Positions 6,753 through 15,547 of a stretch of DNA of 64,000 bases are shown here, piece by piece (the first letter of the stretch is position 1; every line of letters begins with the position of its first letter). The translations under genes and the position numbers were made by a program. This stretch comes from Pseudoxanthomonas kaohsiungensis (lineage in GTDB: Bacteria > Pseudomonadota > Gammaproteobacteria > Xanthomonadales > Xanthomonadaceae), in assembly GCF_010211765.1 (NCBI RefSeq), contig NZ_PDWO01000017.1, forward strand, positions 1-64,000, given 5' to 3'. A model generated the notes under the pieces. The model was not told the origin of the DNA and did no database searches. It saw only the letters and a program-made list of their open reading frames with translations.

Positions 6753-9494
6753 ATGCAGCTGCCTCCCTGGATCGAAGGTACTTTCCTGCGCAGCCGCCTG
6801 GGGCGCCGGATCTTCCTGACCTTCTGCGTGGCCGTGGTGGTGCCTGCGGCGGCGGTGTCCTGGCTGGCCTGGCGCACGGCGTCGGCCGATGCGCTCGAGA
6901 CCAGCCAGGCCGCACTGCGCACCGAGATCAAGCATTACGCATTGAACCTGTTCGAGCGCCTGGAGTCGGCACACGCGCTGCTGCGGCAGGTGGGCGCCAA
7001 CGACCGGTCCACCGAGGCCGACGCGGCCTTGCTGGCGCCGTTCTTCTCGAGCGTCGAAACCTTGCCGTTGCCGCTGGACGGGGCGGCCGGCGGTGCCGGG
7101 CTGGGCGGATGGCTGGCGCGGCATGCGGGCGACCAGGCGCTGTCCACCGCGCTGGTGGTGCTGCCCGCGCGCCAGGACGGAGAGGAAGCCCAGGTGGTGA
7201 TCCTGGTCCCCAACCGCAGCGAACGCGGCGACGGCCTGCTGGCGGGCGTCGTCCGACCCGGCTTCCTGTGGGGGGAAAGCGACGACCAGGCGTTCAATGG
7301 CCGGCTCTGCGTGCTGGCCGGTGACCGCGTGCTGCGATGCCACGGCGACCTGCCGGAAGCAGCGCAGACGAGGACGGCCATCCGCGACGAATGGGAGCTG
7401 TTCCTGGAGCCGGCTTTCGGCGCCGGATCCTGGCGGGTGACCGCCGTCGCCGAGCGCGCGCCGGTGCTGGCCAGCTACCTCGGGTTCCTGGCGCCGCTGG
7501 CACTGGGCCTGCTGCTGCTGGTGCTGATGCTCAGCTCCATGGAGATCCGCAGGATCCTGGTGCCGCTGGAGCGGCTGGTGGGCCGGATCCGCGCGGTGGG
7601 GCAGGGTGCCACGACGCAGGCCGACACCCGCATGGACGACGAGTTCGAGACCCTGGCGCGGACCTTCGACGACATGGAAGGCCGCATCCGCCGGCAGATG
7701 GACACCCTGCGCATCCTGTCGGAGATCGACCGGCTGATCCTCGAGCGCGTACCCGCGGCGGCGGTGGTGGACGTGGTCATCGCGCGCATCCACGAGATCA
7801 GCCGCGTGGACGGCATCGGCGTGAGCCTGGCCGGCGTGGATCCGCAGCAGCCGAAGCGGCACTTCCTGCGCATGCGCGGCCAACGCCAGGTGGAAGCGGG
7901 CAGCGCCCTGCCGGACACGCTGCACGAGGCCGCCTATGCGCTGGAACCAGGGCAGTGGACGCCGATGCGGGAGGTCGGCGAAGGCTTCGCCGCGCGCGGG
8001 GTGCAGGAGGTGCTGGTGCTGGCGGTCGGCCATCGCGAGCAGTCGCGCGCCTGGATCGCGCTGGCCTGCGGGGACGGGGGCACGCCGGGCGAGGAGGTGC
8101 TGCTCGAGGTGCGCGACCTGGCCGAACGCGTCGCCGTCGCGCTGGCGGTGGAAGAGCACGAGAACCTGCTCCTGTTCCAGGCAAGGCACGATCCGCTGAC
8201 CGGCCTGGCCAACCGGCTGGCCGCGCTGGAGGCGCTGGACCTGGCCATCGAGGGCGCGAAGGCGAGCGGCGAGACGTTCGCGACGGTGTTCATCGACCTC
8301 GACCGCTTCAAGTCGATCAACGATGGCCTCGGCCACGCGCAGGGCGATACGGTCCTGGTGCGCGCCGGCGAGCTGATCCGCCAGGGGATCGGACCCGACA
8401 GCTTCCTGGCGCGCTTCGGCGGCGACGAGTTCTTCGTGATCCTGCGCAACGTGCAGTCGCCGGCCGACGCCGCGCGCATCACGTCGGGGCTGGCGGCTTC
8501 GTTCGCCACGCCGCTGGTGTCCAACGGCACCGAACTGGTGGTCGGGTTCAGTGCCGGCGTGGCCCTGTATCCCGAGCATGGTTCGCAGGCGCACGAACTG
8601 ATCCACAACTCCGACGTGGCCATGTACCGCGCCAAGAAGGCCGGTGGCGGGCGCATGGCGTTCTTCGACGAGGAAATGAACGCGGCTGCGCTCAACCGCG
8701 TACAGCTGGAGAACGACCTGCGCGCGGCCATCCGCGCGGGCCTGCTCGAGGTGCACTACCAGCCGCGGGTGGACAGCCGCAGCGGCCGGATCGTCGGGAC
8801 CGAGGCGCTGGCGCGGTGGACCCATCCGGTCCGCGGCCGCATCGCTCCCGATACCTTCATCGGCGTGGCCGAGGAGTGCGGCCTGATCGAGGAGCTGGGC
8901 GAGCTGGTGCTGCGCAAGGCGTGCCACCAGCTGGCGGCCTGGAAATCCGGTGGCATCGATCCCGGGCTCTTGGCGATCAACGTCTCCAGCTACCAGCTGC
9001 GCTCGGGCCACCTGGCCGACACGGTGGGACGCGCGGTGGCCGCCAGCGGGATCCAATGGCGCGACCTGGAGATCGAGGTCACCGAATCGCTGCTGGTGAG
9101 CGGCAGCGGCGCCGCCCTGCAGCAACTCCAGGCCCTCCGCGAGGCGGGCGCCACGGTGGCCATCGACGATTTCGGCACCGGCTATTCCTCGCTCGCGTAC
9201 CTGACGCGCCTGCCGGTCGACACGTTGAAGATCGACCGTGCGTTCATGGCCGACCTGGCCGAAGACGGGGCGTCGCTGGCGGTGGTGCGCTCGATCATCG
9301 CCCTGGCCCGCGCGCTGGACAAGAACATCGTCGCCGAGGGCGTCGAGTCGGCCGCGCACGTGCAGCTGCTGCGCGGACTGGGCTGCCACATCGTCCAGGG
9401 CTACGTGTACTACCCGCCGCTCGACCCGGGCGCATGCGCGGAAGTGCTCCAGCGCCTGGCCACGCAGGACGGGCGGGTCGCGAGTACGCGTTAG
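6753..9494 (+). CDS. Membrane GGDEF-EAL cyclic-di-GMP signalling protein (HAMP, GAF-like)
   Basis: A 913-residue protein. Two membrane helices (about 19-41 and 240-262) bracket a periplasmic sensor region, followed by a HAMP-like linker (about 263-315), a GAF-like region, GGDEF (about 556-560, LARFGGDEFF) and EAL (about 684, GTEALARW). The GGDEF signature is intact. The inhibitory RxxD site is not: GPDS occupies the D end with no arginine at the R position. EAL-domain residues are all present (EAL, INVSS, EVTES, DDFGTG, LKID, AEGVES, QGY), so phosphodiesterase activity is likely. It turns over cyclic di-GMP in response to a periplasmic cue. It is probably cotranscribed with the pseudopilin. 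Confidence 0.93.
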   Translation: MQLPPWIEGTFLRSRLGRRIFLTFCVAVVVPAAAVSWLAWRTASADALETSQAALRTEIKHYALNLFERLESAHALLRQVGANDRSTEADAALLAPFFSSVETLPLPLDGAAGGAGLGGWLARHAGDQALSTALVVLPARQDGEEAQVVILVPNRSERGDGLLAGVVRPGFLWGESDDQAFNGRLCVLAGDRVLRCHGDLPEAAQTRTAIRDEWELFLEPAFGAGSWRVTAVAERAPVLASYLGFLAPLALGLLLLVLMLSSMEIRRILVPLERLVGRIRAVGQGATTQADTRMDDEFETLARTFDDMEGRIRRQMDTLRILSEIDRLILERVPAAAVVDVVIARIHEISRVDGIGVSLAGVDPQQPKRHFLRMRGQRQVEAGSALPDTLHEAAYALEPGQWTPMREVGEGFAARGVQEVLVLAVGHREQSRAWIALACGDGGTPGEEVLLEVRDLAERVAVALAVEEHENLLLFQARHDPLTGLANRLAALEALDLAIEGAKASGETFATVFIDLDRFKSINDGLGHAQGDTVLVRAGELIRQGIGPDSFLARFGGDEFFVILRNVQSPADAARITSGLAASFATPLVSNGTELVVGFSAGVALYPEHGSQAHELIHNSDVAMYRAKKAGGGRMAFFDEEMNAAALNRVQLENDLRAAIRAGLLEVHYQPRVDSRSGRIVGTEALARWTHPVRGRIAPDTFIGVAEECGLIEELGELVLRKACHQLAAWKSGGIDPGLLAINVSSYQLRSGHLADTVGRAVAASGIQWRDLEIEVTESLLVSGSGAALQQLQALREAGATVAIDDFGTGYSSLAYLTRLPVDTLKIDRAFMADLAEDGASLAVVRSIIALARALDKNIVAEGVESAAHVQLLRGLGCHIVQGYVYYPPLDPGACAEVLQRLATQDGRVASTR

Positions 9495-9598
9495 CGGGCG
9501 GGCGGTCCGGACAGCGGCGCCGGCCACCTTCGATGGCTGGCCGCAGGCGCGCGCGTCTGCCGTTGGCAGGGGAACTGCCCGCAAACAAAGGATGCGCC

Positions 9599-10615
9599 AT
9601 GGACACCCTGGCCAGGAAAGTGACTCGCATCGATCGCGCGACCGATATGGGACAGGTGGCTGCGCCTGTCGACTTCGCCGCCGGGCTGTCGCCCCCGCAG
9701 CGCCAGGCCGCGAAGGCCGTCGCCCGGGACGTGGTGGCCGCCGCGGTAAAAGGGGCGTTGCACGCGATCGACCCGGCGCGCTATCCGATGGAGGCCGCGG
9801 CCGACAGCGGGGACATGCGGATCGCCCGCGCGATCGCAGCGCTGCCGCCGAAGGCGCTTCGGCGGATCCGGCCGCGGATCGTGGCGATCGGCGACGGCAC
9901 GCGGATGCCGGCGCTGCTCAAGGACATGGACGTGCAGGGGTTCCGCAAGGCGCGTCCGCTGCTGCGGCCGGTGGAGCGCGACGGCATCGACCGCCCGGTG
10001 ATCAAGGTGGTCGATCGCGACCGCGACCCACCCCCGGTACCGGCGCCCCCGCGCTACACCAAGGCGATCCTGGAACTGCGCGCGATCCACTGCGTGCAGG
10101 AGACCGGTGGCGGTGGCGCGGACGAGATCGTGTTCGGCGGCATGCTGATCGGCGCGACCGGCAACAGCAATCCGATCGATGCGTTCGATGCCGGCGACTT
10201 CGACTCGGGCACCTATGCCGATTTCGGCGCCAAGCCGATCGGCCGCTACAACCTCAAGCTCATCGAGAACTATCCGGGCCACCTCTATGCGATCTTCATG
10301 CTGGTGGAGTCCGACAGCGACGACCGCGAGGTGGCCAACGCCCTCACCACCACCATGAGCGTCATCGCGGTAGTGGCGGCGGCCTACTTCAGCGGCGGCC
10401 TGGCCGCGGGCGCGGCCTATGCGGTGGCCGAGGCGATCAGCGGCCTGATCGATTCGTTCTTCGGGCCGGATGCGCTGCGCCACTACGGCATCCGGCTCAC
10501 GTTCGAGAATGGCGACCCGTTCGGCGGCCCGATCGGGCCAAAGATGCGCACCGGCGACATCACCGGCGAAGGGGCGATCTACCGCGTGGGCTACCGCTGG
10601 GTGCTGTCGGCGTAG
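9599..10615 (+). CDS. Hypothetical protein with internal hydrophobic hairpin
   Basis: A 338-residue protein of no recognised family, without a signal peptide. The N-terminal half is helical and charged. The middle contains ILELRAIHCVQETGGGGADE followed by IVFGGMLIG, resembling a beta-rich segment (Cys, Glu-Thr, Asp-Glu-Ile pattern) that occurs in several uncharacterised proteins. Residues about 250-285 are strongly hydrophobic with glycine/alanine turns (SVIAVVAAAYFSGGLAAG then AYAVAEAISGLIDSF), as in a membrane-inserting hairpin. The C-terminus is again polar. The start ATG follows AAAGGATGCGCC. It lies alone between the GGDEF-EAL gene and a convergent membrane-protein gene. Function unknown. 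Confidence 0.75.
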   Translation: MDTLARKVTRIDRATDMGQVAAPVDFAAGLSPPQRQAAKAVARDVVAAAVKGALHAIDPARYPMEAAADSGDMRIARAIAALPPKALRRIRPRIVAIGDGTRMPALLKDMDVQGFRKARPLLRPVERDGIDRPVIKVVDRDRDPPPVPAPPRYTKAILELRAIHCVQETGGGGADEIVFGGMLIGATGNSNPIDAFDAGDFDSGTYADFGAKPIGRYNLKLIENYPGHLYAIFMLVESDSDDREVANALTTTMSVIAVVAAAYFSGGLAAGAAYAVAEAISGLIDSFFGPDALRHYGIRLTFENGDPFGGPIGPKMRTGDITGEGAIYRVGYRWVLSA

Positions 10616-10731
10616 CGGGAGCGTCGAGTAGTCGGACGGGGCCCGGGCTCCACGCCGCGGCACGGACACGGCGGTTGCGCCTGCCGGGTGCCCGGGCGTG
10701 CGAGCCAGGGTGCCCCGGCGCGACGGCGGCG

Positions 10732-11016
10732 TCAGCGGATATAGGGTTCGGTGCGCGGGTCGGGGCGCAGGTCGCGCGGATCGGCGACGACCACCGGTGC
10801 CGGCGCGGCGGCGATGCGGGCGGACAGTTCGTTGGCCCGGCGCTGTTCGGCGATGAGCTCGCGCAGCAGCGGCTTGATCCCGAACAGGGCGAACGGCACC
10901 AGGATCCACAGCACGGTCAGGATCAGGCCGAAGATCGCGCCGATGATCATGAACAGGCTCATGCCTGCGGTGGCGGCGGTCGAGGCGGTGGTGGCGGTGG
11001 CGAGCAGGACGGACAT
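10732..11016 (-). CDS. Small hypothetical inner-membrane protein
   Basis: 94 residues. The N-terminal half has a hydrophobic region (MSLFMIIGAIFGLILTVLWI continuing LVPFALFGI), likely two short helices. This is followed by a charged, probably cytoplasmic tail (LLRELIAEQRRANELSARI) ending in a proline-rich segment. An AGGAG ribosome site precedes the ATG on the minus strand. No family is recognised. It is convergent with the gene at 9599 and divergent from the gene at 11144. Confidence 0.75.
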   Translation of the reverse strand: MSVLLATATTASTAATAGMSLFMIIGAIFGLILTVLWILVPFALFGIKPLLRELIAEQRRANELSARIAAAPAPVVVADPRDLRPDPRTEPYIR

Positions 11017-11143
11017 GCGGGTCTCCTGGCGGGACTGAGTGCGCAGCCTGCGCCCGGTGGCGTCGTCGCGGTGTGGACGGACGCGCTGTGCGACACGCCT
11101 GTGGTACGAAGAGCGTCCGACCCAGTACCGGTACGCCAGCCCA

Positions 11144-11587
11144 ATGGCCCCGAACCGCCTCGAAACCTCCCTCTACCTGTTCCTGCTCCTGTGCACCGTC
11201 GCCACCGTGGCGATTGGCATCCACATGGCCCGGCCATGGGGCGACAACTACGCCTACCGGGACGCGTCGGGCTACGGCGTGCTGGCGCTGATGCTGCTCT
11301 GGGCGGTCTCGCCATATGCCGGGCTCGCACTCGGACTACGGCTGCTGCGCGGTTCGCGGGTGGCATCACGGGTCTTCGCCGGCGGCGCACTCATCGTGGC
11401 GATTCCGGGATTGGTCGCCTATGTCGACGCGGCGTTCGTGCACCTGGATGCGCAGGGCGGGCTGGTGTTCGTGTTCGCGCCGCTGCTGCAGTGGGCCGGG
11501 TTGGCCGCGCTGGGCATGGCCGGCGCGCTGCTGCGCCTGTGGAAGCCGGACCATTGCGGCGGCGAACGCGCTAGAGTCCACCCATGA
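11144..11587 (+). CDS. Hypothetical membrane protein upstream of map
   Basis: 147 residues with about four transmembrane helices (LYLFLLLCTVATVAIGIHM, YGVLALMLLWAVSPYAGLAL, VFAGGALIVAIPGLVAYV, LLQWAGLAALGMAGALLRL). The start was set at MAPNRLETS, directly before the first helix; longer in-frame starts add an arginine-rich non-coding-like leader. The stop overlaps the ATG of map by four bases (ATGA), so the two are probably translated as a coupled pair. Function unknown. Confidence 0.75.
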   Translation: MAPNRLETSLYLFLLLCTVATVAIGIHMARPWGDNYAYRDASGYGVLALMLLWAVSPYAGLALGLRLLRGSRVASRVFAGGALIVAIPGLVAYVDAAFVHLDAQGGLVFVFAPLLQWAGLAALGMAGALLRLWKPDHCGGERARVHP

Positions 11588-12330
11588 CCATCGAATCCCC
11601 CGCCGACCTCGAAGCCCTGCGCCGCATCGGCGGCATCGTCGCCCGCGTGCGCGAGGCGATGCTCGCTGCAGCGCAGCCGGGCATGACCACCGCCGAGCTG
11701 GACGCCATCGGCGAACGGTTGCTGGCCGAAACCGGCGCACAACCGGCGCCGAGGCTGGTGTACGGCTTTCCCGGCGCGACCTGCATCAGCGTCAACGAGG
11801 AGGCCGCGCACGGCGTACCCGGCGCGCGCGTGCTGCGCGCCGGCGACGTGCTCAACGTCGACGTGTCCGCCGAACTCGGCGGCTACTTCGCCGATACCGG
11901 CGGCACCCGCGTGCTGCCGGCAGCCTCGGCGCGCGACACCCGCCTGTGCCACGCCGCGCGTACCGCGCTGGCCGAGGCGATGAAGGTGGCCCGCGCCGGC
12001 CAGCCGCTCAACCGCATCGGCGCGGCGATCGAGGCGACCGCGCGCCGCTTCGGCTTCCGCGTGATCGAGAACCTGGCCAGCCACGGCGTCGGCCGCGCCC
12101 TGCACGAGGAGCCCGAGCAGATTTCCGGCTACTACGATCCCGAGGACACCCGCGTGCTGCACGAAGGCCTGGTGATCACCATCGAGCCGTTCGTCTCCAC
12201 CCGCAGCCGCCTGGTCGAGGAAGCCGGCGACGGCTGGACCCTGGTCGGTGCGCGCGGCAACCGTTCGGCGCAGTACGAACACACGATGGTCATCACCCGC
12301 GACGAACCGATCGTGCTGACGGTGCATTGA
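11584..12330 (+). CDS. map: Methionine aminopeptidase, type I
   Basis: 248 residues, close to the usual length of bacterial type I enzymes. It removes the N-terminal methionine from new proteins in the cytoplasm. The five metal ligands are visible: D93 (NVDVSAELGG), D104 (FADTGGT), H167 (ASHGVGRALHE), E201 (ITIEPF) and E232 (QYEHTMVI), plus the substrate histidine H77 (AAHGVPG). It follows a membrane-protein gene with an ATGA overlap rather than sitting by rpsB, so it may be an additional copy rather than the housekeeping one. This cannot be decided from the window. Confidence 0.96.
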   Translation: MTIESPADLEALRRIGGIVARVREAMLAAAQPGMTTAELDAIGERLLAETGAQPAPRLVYGFPGATCISVNEEAAHGVPGARVLRAGDVLNVDVSAELGGYFADTGGTRVLPAASARDTRLCHAARTALAEAMKVARAGQPLNRIGAAIEATARRFGFRVIENLASHGVGRALHEEPEQISGYYDPEDTRVLHEGLVITIEPFVSTRSRLVEEAGDGWTLVGARGNRSAQYEHTMVITRDEPIVLTVH

Positions 12331-12433
12331 ACCAGCGGCAACACGGCGGACGCGTTCCACAGGCGCCGTCTCGCGGCGGAGCGATGCCGCGTGCGCCCCG
12401 GCCCCCGCAAACTTGCGGCGCGACTCCTCCCGC

Positions 12434-13240
12434 TCAGGGCATGGCGTCGCGCGGCGCCCGGTTGCGGTCTTCGACCGCTGCCTCGATCAGGCTCGCCACG
12501 CCGCGCGGGTCTTCCTGCTGGGCGACGTGGCCGCCGGGGAAGGTGCGCATCGTCCAGCCGCGGGCCTGTGCGTTCTGCCAGCTGCGGTCGGTCTTCGCGC
12601 GCTCCTCGATCTTCTGGTCCTTGGGCACGAAGGCGACGTAGGTCACCGGCAACGCGAGCGCCGCCGGGTTGCGGTACGACACCGGCTGCTCGAAGCACCG
12701 GATCGACTGCTTGACGCTGTGCGGCGGCGCATCGCCGGGCTTGACCCACGGCACCTGCATGAAACCGTCCTTGAAGCGGTCGGCCGGTAGCGGCCCGCGG
12801 CTGCCGAACAGGTCCCACAGCGCCTGCCCGTCCTGTGGCACGGCCGCGTCGAGGAACACCACGTGGCGGATGCGCTCGGGTATCCGGTCCATCACCCCGG
12901 TGACGACCATGCCGCCGTAGCTGTGGCCGGTGAGCACCACGTCGTGCAGGTCCTCGAACAGGATCAGGTTGACCACGTCGTCGATGTGCGTCTGCAGGTC
13001 GATGTCGGGGCCGTTGAGGTGCATGCGCTCGCCCAGCCCGGTGAGGGTGGCGCGGTACACGGTGTGGCCGTCGTCGGCGAGGAACTGCCCGGTGCGCTTC
13101 CACTCCCAGCCGCCGGCGGTGGCGCCGTGGACGAGGACGAAGGTCTGCTTCTGCGCCGCCGGTGCGGCGTGCGCGACGGTCGCCAGCAGCCACAGCAGCC
13201 CGGCGAGCAGCGCGATCGGTCGGAAGGGTCGGAAGTTCAT
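12434..13240 (-). CDS. Exported alpha/beta hydrolase
   Basis: A 268-residue protein with a signal peptide (residues 1-26, core IALLAGLLWLLATVAHA). The mature part is an alpha/beta hydrolase. The oxyanion loop is VLVHGATAGGWEWKRTGQFL (from about residue 35), the nucleophile is S107 in TGHSYGG, and the catalytic histidine is likely H238 (PGGHVAQQE). The family includes salicylate-esterase-like and methylesterase-like enzymes acting on esters or amides, and the real substrate is unknown. The start MNFRPFRP was preferred to a further upstream ATG because it begins the signal peptide. It is convergent with map. Confidence 0.88.
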   Translation of the reverse strand: MNFRPFRPIALLAGLLWLLATVAHAAPAAQKQTFVLVHGATAGGWEWKRTGQFLADDGHTVYRATLTGLGERMHLNGPDIDLQTHIDDVVNLILFEDLHDVVLTGHSYGGMVVTGVMDRIPERIRHVVFLDAAVPQDGQALWDLFGSRGPLPADRFKDGFMQVPWVKPGDAPPHSVKQSIRCFEQPVSYRNPAALALPVTYVAFVPKDQKIEERAKTDRSWQNAQARGWTMRTFPGGHVAQQEDPRGVASLIEAAVEDRNRAPRDAMP

Positions 13241-13448
13241 GGGCGGGCTCCACCTGGCCGGCAAGTCGGACGCCGCACAGGGTGCCATCACGCCGCGCCG
13301 CGACCGATGGCGATCGCGCCGCGGGGGATAACCGTTCCGGTATGGCAGCCACGGCGTGCCGTCCTTGGTGGCCGGTGTCGCGCGGGTCCTGGCGCGATCC
13401 GGTGGACGCTACCCCCGATACCCGCGCCGACCGTCGTCGGGGCGCCGT

Positions 13449-14120
13449 TCAAGGTTCGGCGTTGCGCCGCAACAGGTTGTTGTAGGACTTGTTGATCAGC
13501 TCGAGCGCGCGCGCCGAACCTTCCTGCCCTGCCAGCAGTTCGCGCGCCTCGGACAGGTCGTGCAGCAGTTCGCGGATGGCCGGCTCGCGCACCAGGCTCT
13601 GCACCCAGCCGACCACGGCCAGGCGTTCACCGCGCTCGACCGGGCGCACGCGGTGCAGCTGGCCGGTGGGATAGCAGATCGCCGAACGCGCCGGCAGCTT
13701 GAACGCGGTCTCGCCGCTGCCGCTGTCGAACGCCAGCTCGCCGCCGTCGTAGCTGTCGGGGTCGCTGAGGAACAGGGTGAACGAGACGTCGCTGCGCACG
13801 TGGTTGGGCTCGCCCATGATCGGCGCATCCACGTGCAAGCCGTAGGCCATGCCCGGCTCGTAGCGGCTCACCAGCATCGTCGCCAGCCGCCGCGGCTGGG
13901 CCAGGCTCATGAACGGATCGCAGCACCCGAGCGCCTGCATCACGACGTGGGCGATGTCCTTCATCACCGGATGGTTGCCGGGGATCTGCTGGTTGTTCTT
14001 GGCCTTGTGCAGCAGCTCGCCGGCCGTGGCCCTGCCGTCGGTGAACGCCACCGTGGCGATCTTCTGCCTGATCAGCGCCAGCTCGTCGGGCGTAATCAGT
14101 TCCTGGAGTGTGAGAATCAT
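13449..14120 (-). CDS. piuC: PKHD-type Fe(II)/2-oxoglutarate hydroxylase (PiuC/YbiX family)
   Basis: A 223-residue dioxygenase. The iron triad is H96-x-D98 (YGLHVDAPIMG) and H156 (GQLHRVRP), with R166 as the expected 2-oxoglutarate anchor (GERLAVVGW). The flanking SRYEPGMAYGLH and DVSFTLFLSDPDSYDGGEL are typical of PiuC/YbiX. In the family the gene often sits beside a TonB siderophore receptor, but here no receptor is adjacent. The protein is cytoplasmic or loosely periplasmic, without a visible signal peptide. It is divergent from the stress-protein gene at 14319. Confidence 0.92.
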   Translation of the reverse strand: MILTLQELITPDELALIRQKIATVAFTDGRATAGELLHKAKNNQQIPGNHPVMKDIAHVVMQALGCCDPFMSLAQPRRLATMLVSRYEPGMAYGLHVDAPIMGEPNHVRSDVSFTLFLSDPDSYDGGELAFDSGSGETAFKLPARSAICYPTGQLHRVRPVERGERLAVVGWVQSLVREPAIRELLHDLSEARELLAGQEGSARALELINKSYNNLLRRNAEP

Positions 14121-14247
14121 GCGTCGCGCCCCCGTGCGCAGCTGCCCAGCGGGCAGCTCAGGCACCAGTGTAGGGATTGGCGGTCCGGGATCAATCCGCG
14201 AGCCCGCTCGCGCGCATTCCATGCCCGCGCGGGGTATCCCACCCGGC

Positions 14248-14261
14248 TTGACCAGGATCAA
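14248..14261 (+). promoter_or_regulatory. FNR/Anr-type box upstream of the universal stress gene
   Basis: TTGACCAGGATCAA matches the FNR consensus TTGAY-N4-RTCAA at both half-sites. It lies 57 bases before the ATG of the stress protein, a plausible activator position (about -41 if transcription starts near 14296). Confidence 0.6.
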
Positions 14262-14318
14262 TGAAGCGGCACGGACCGGGAGGGAGACTGGCGCCGGTTC
14301 CCCGAAGGAGGCCATGCC

Positions 14319-14768
14319 ATGTACACGCATCTTCTGGTTCCGACGGACGGTTCGCCGCTGTCCGACCATGCGCTGGACCAGGCGCTCGCGCTCGCCCGGG
14401 CGCTGGGCGCCCGGGTCACCCTGTTCACCGTGGTCGAGCCGTTCCATGCCATCGCCTACACGCCCGAGCAGGTCGTGGAATCGGCCAGCAGCTACGAAGC
14501 CCACGCCCGCGCGGCCGCCGACCGGCGCCTGCAGGACGCTGCGGCCCGGGCCGCGGCCGCCGGCGTGGCCCACCGGACGGAGGTGGCCATGGACGAAGAT
14601 CCGCACGAGGCGATCATCGCCGCCGCGCGTACACAAGGGTGCGACCTGATCGCGATGGCCTCGCACGGGCGCCGCGGGGTCAAGGCCCTGGTGCTGGGCA
14701 GCGTGACCGCCAAGGTGCTGACCCATTCGGAAATCCCGGTGCTGGTCTACCGCCGCCCGGTGCAGTGA
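14319..14768 (+). CDS. Universal stress protein (UspA family)
   Basis: 149 residues, a single Usp domain: N-terminal HLLVPTDGSPLSDHALDQAL, and C-terminal ASHGRRGVKALVLGSV, a close match to the G-2x-G-9x-G(S/T) nucleotide loop with alanine at the first position. It therefore probably binds ATP. GGAGG lies about eight bases before the ATG. An FNR-type box lies upstream, and in many proteobacteria such proteins are induced under low oxygen by FNR/Anr. A strong hairpin follows the stop, suggesting one-gene transcription. Confidence 0.95.
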   Translation: MYTHLLVPTDGSPLSDHALDQALALARALGARVTLFTVVEPFHAIAYTPEQVVESASSYEAHARAAADRRLQDAAARAAAAGVAHRTEVAMDEDPHEAIIAAARTQGCDLIAMASHGRRGVKALVLGSVTAKVLTHSEIPVLVYRRPVQ

Positions 14769-14793
14769 GCCGGCAGGCGCGAAAGCGGATCCT

Positions 14794-14816
14794 CCGGCAG
14801 GGGAGCCCCCTGCCGG
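14794..14816 (+). terminator. Strong hairpin after the universal stress gene
   Basis: A 10-bp perfect stem CCGGCAGGGG / CCCCTGCCGG with the loop AGC, 26 bases after the stop. No T-run follows. Confidence 0.5.
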
Positions 14817-15031
14817 GCAACAAGCGCGGCGTGCTGCGGTGCGCACAGAGGGCCCACGGAAAGCCGCGTCGCCTGCGCAGCGCATCGGCGTGATCGGAGG
14901 CCATCGTCCGGTGGCGCTAGCCTGAACGACCGGCATCGTTGGCGCCGGACGCGGCGTCGATGCGCGTCCGCTTCACGCAGGCGCGACCACCTGCGGCGCT
15001 ACGGTGGCAGCTCCCGATGGAGCTGCGCGCC

Positions 15032-15517
15032 ATGACCTCACCCGCCGATCTCGAAAAGAAATTCTGGAAAGCCCTGAAGTCCGACATGACCCTGATGCTG
15101 GGCGTGGACGGGCTGGAGGATGGCCATACCCGGCCGATGACCGCGCAACTGGAGCACGAGGAGCGCGGGCCGATCTGGTTCTTCACCTCGACCGACAACG
15201 GCCTGGTGCGCCAGCTCGACGCGCCGCGGCGCGCGGTGGCGGCCTTCGCCGCCAAGGGCCATTCCCTGTTCGCCAGCATCGGCGGCCAGCTGGTGGTGGA
15301 TACCGACCGGGCGGTGGTCGAGCGCCTCTGGAATCCGTTCGTCGCCGCCTGGTACGAAGGCAAGGACGACCCGAAGCTCGCCCTGCTGCGCCTGGATCCG
15401 GACCAGGGCGAGGTGTGGCTCAACGAGAACAACCTGCTCGCCGGGGTGAAGATGCTGATGGGCATCGACCCGAAGAAGGATTACCAGGACAAGGTCGCCA
15501 AGGTGGACCTGGGCTGA
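15032..15517 (+). CDS. Pyridoxamine 5'-phosphate oxidase-fold protein (general stress protein 26 type)
   Basis: A 161-residue protein of the split-barrel FMN-binding fold. Recognisable segments are KFWKALKSDMTLMLGVDG, RPMTAQL followed by IWFFTSTDNGLVRQLD, FAAKGHSLFASIGGQL and the conserved C-terminal region (VERLWNPFVAAWYEGKDDPK). The WNP/AWF-type end is typical of general stress protein 26 relatives. These bind flavin or haem and their physiological role is poorly known. The start at MTSPADLEKKFW was chosen since GGAG lies about ten bases upstream and family members start here. Confidence 0.88.
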   Translation: MTSPADLEKKFWKALKSDMTLMLGVDGLEDGHTRPMTAQLEHEERGPIWFFTSTDNGLVRQLDAPRRAVAAFAAKGHSLFASIGGQLVVDTDRAVVERLWNPFVAAWYEGKDDPKLALLRLDPDQGEVWLNENNLLAGVKMLMGIDPKKDYQDKVAKVDLG

Positions 15518-15547
15518 GGGTGCGACGAAGCGGCCGCGCGGCGCGCG

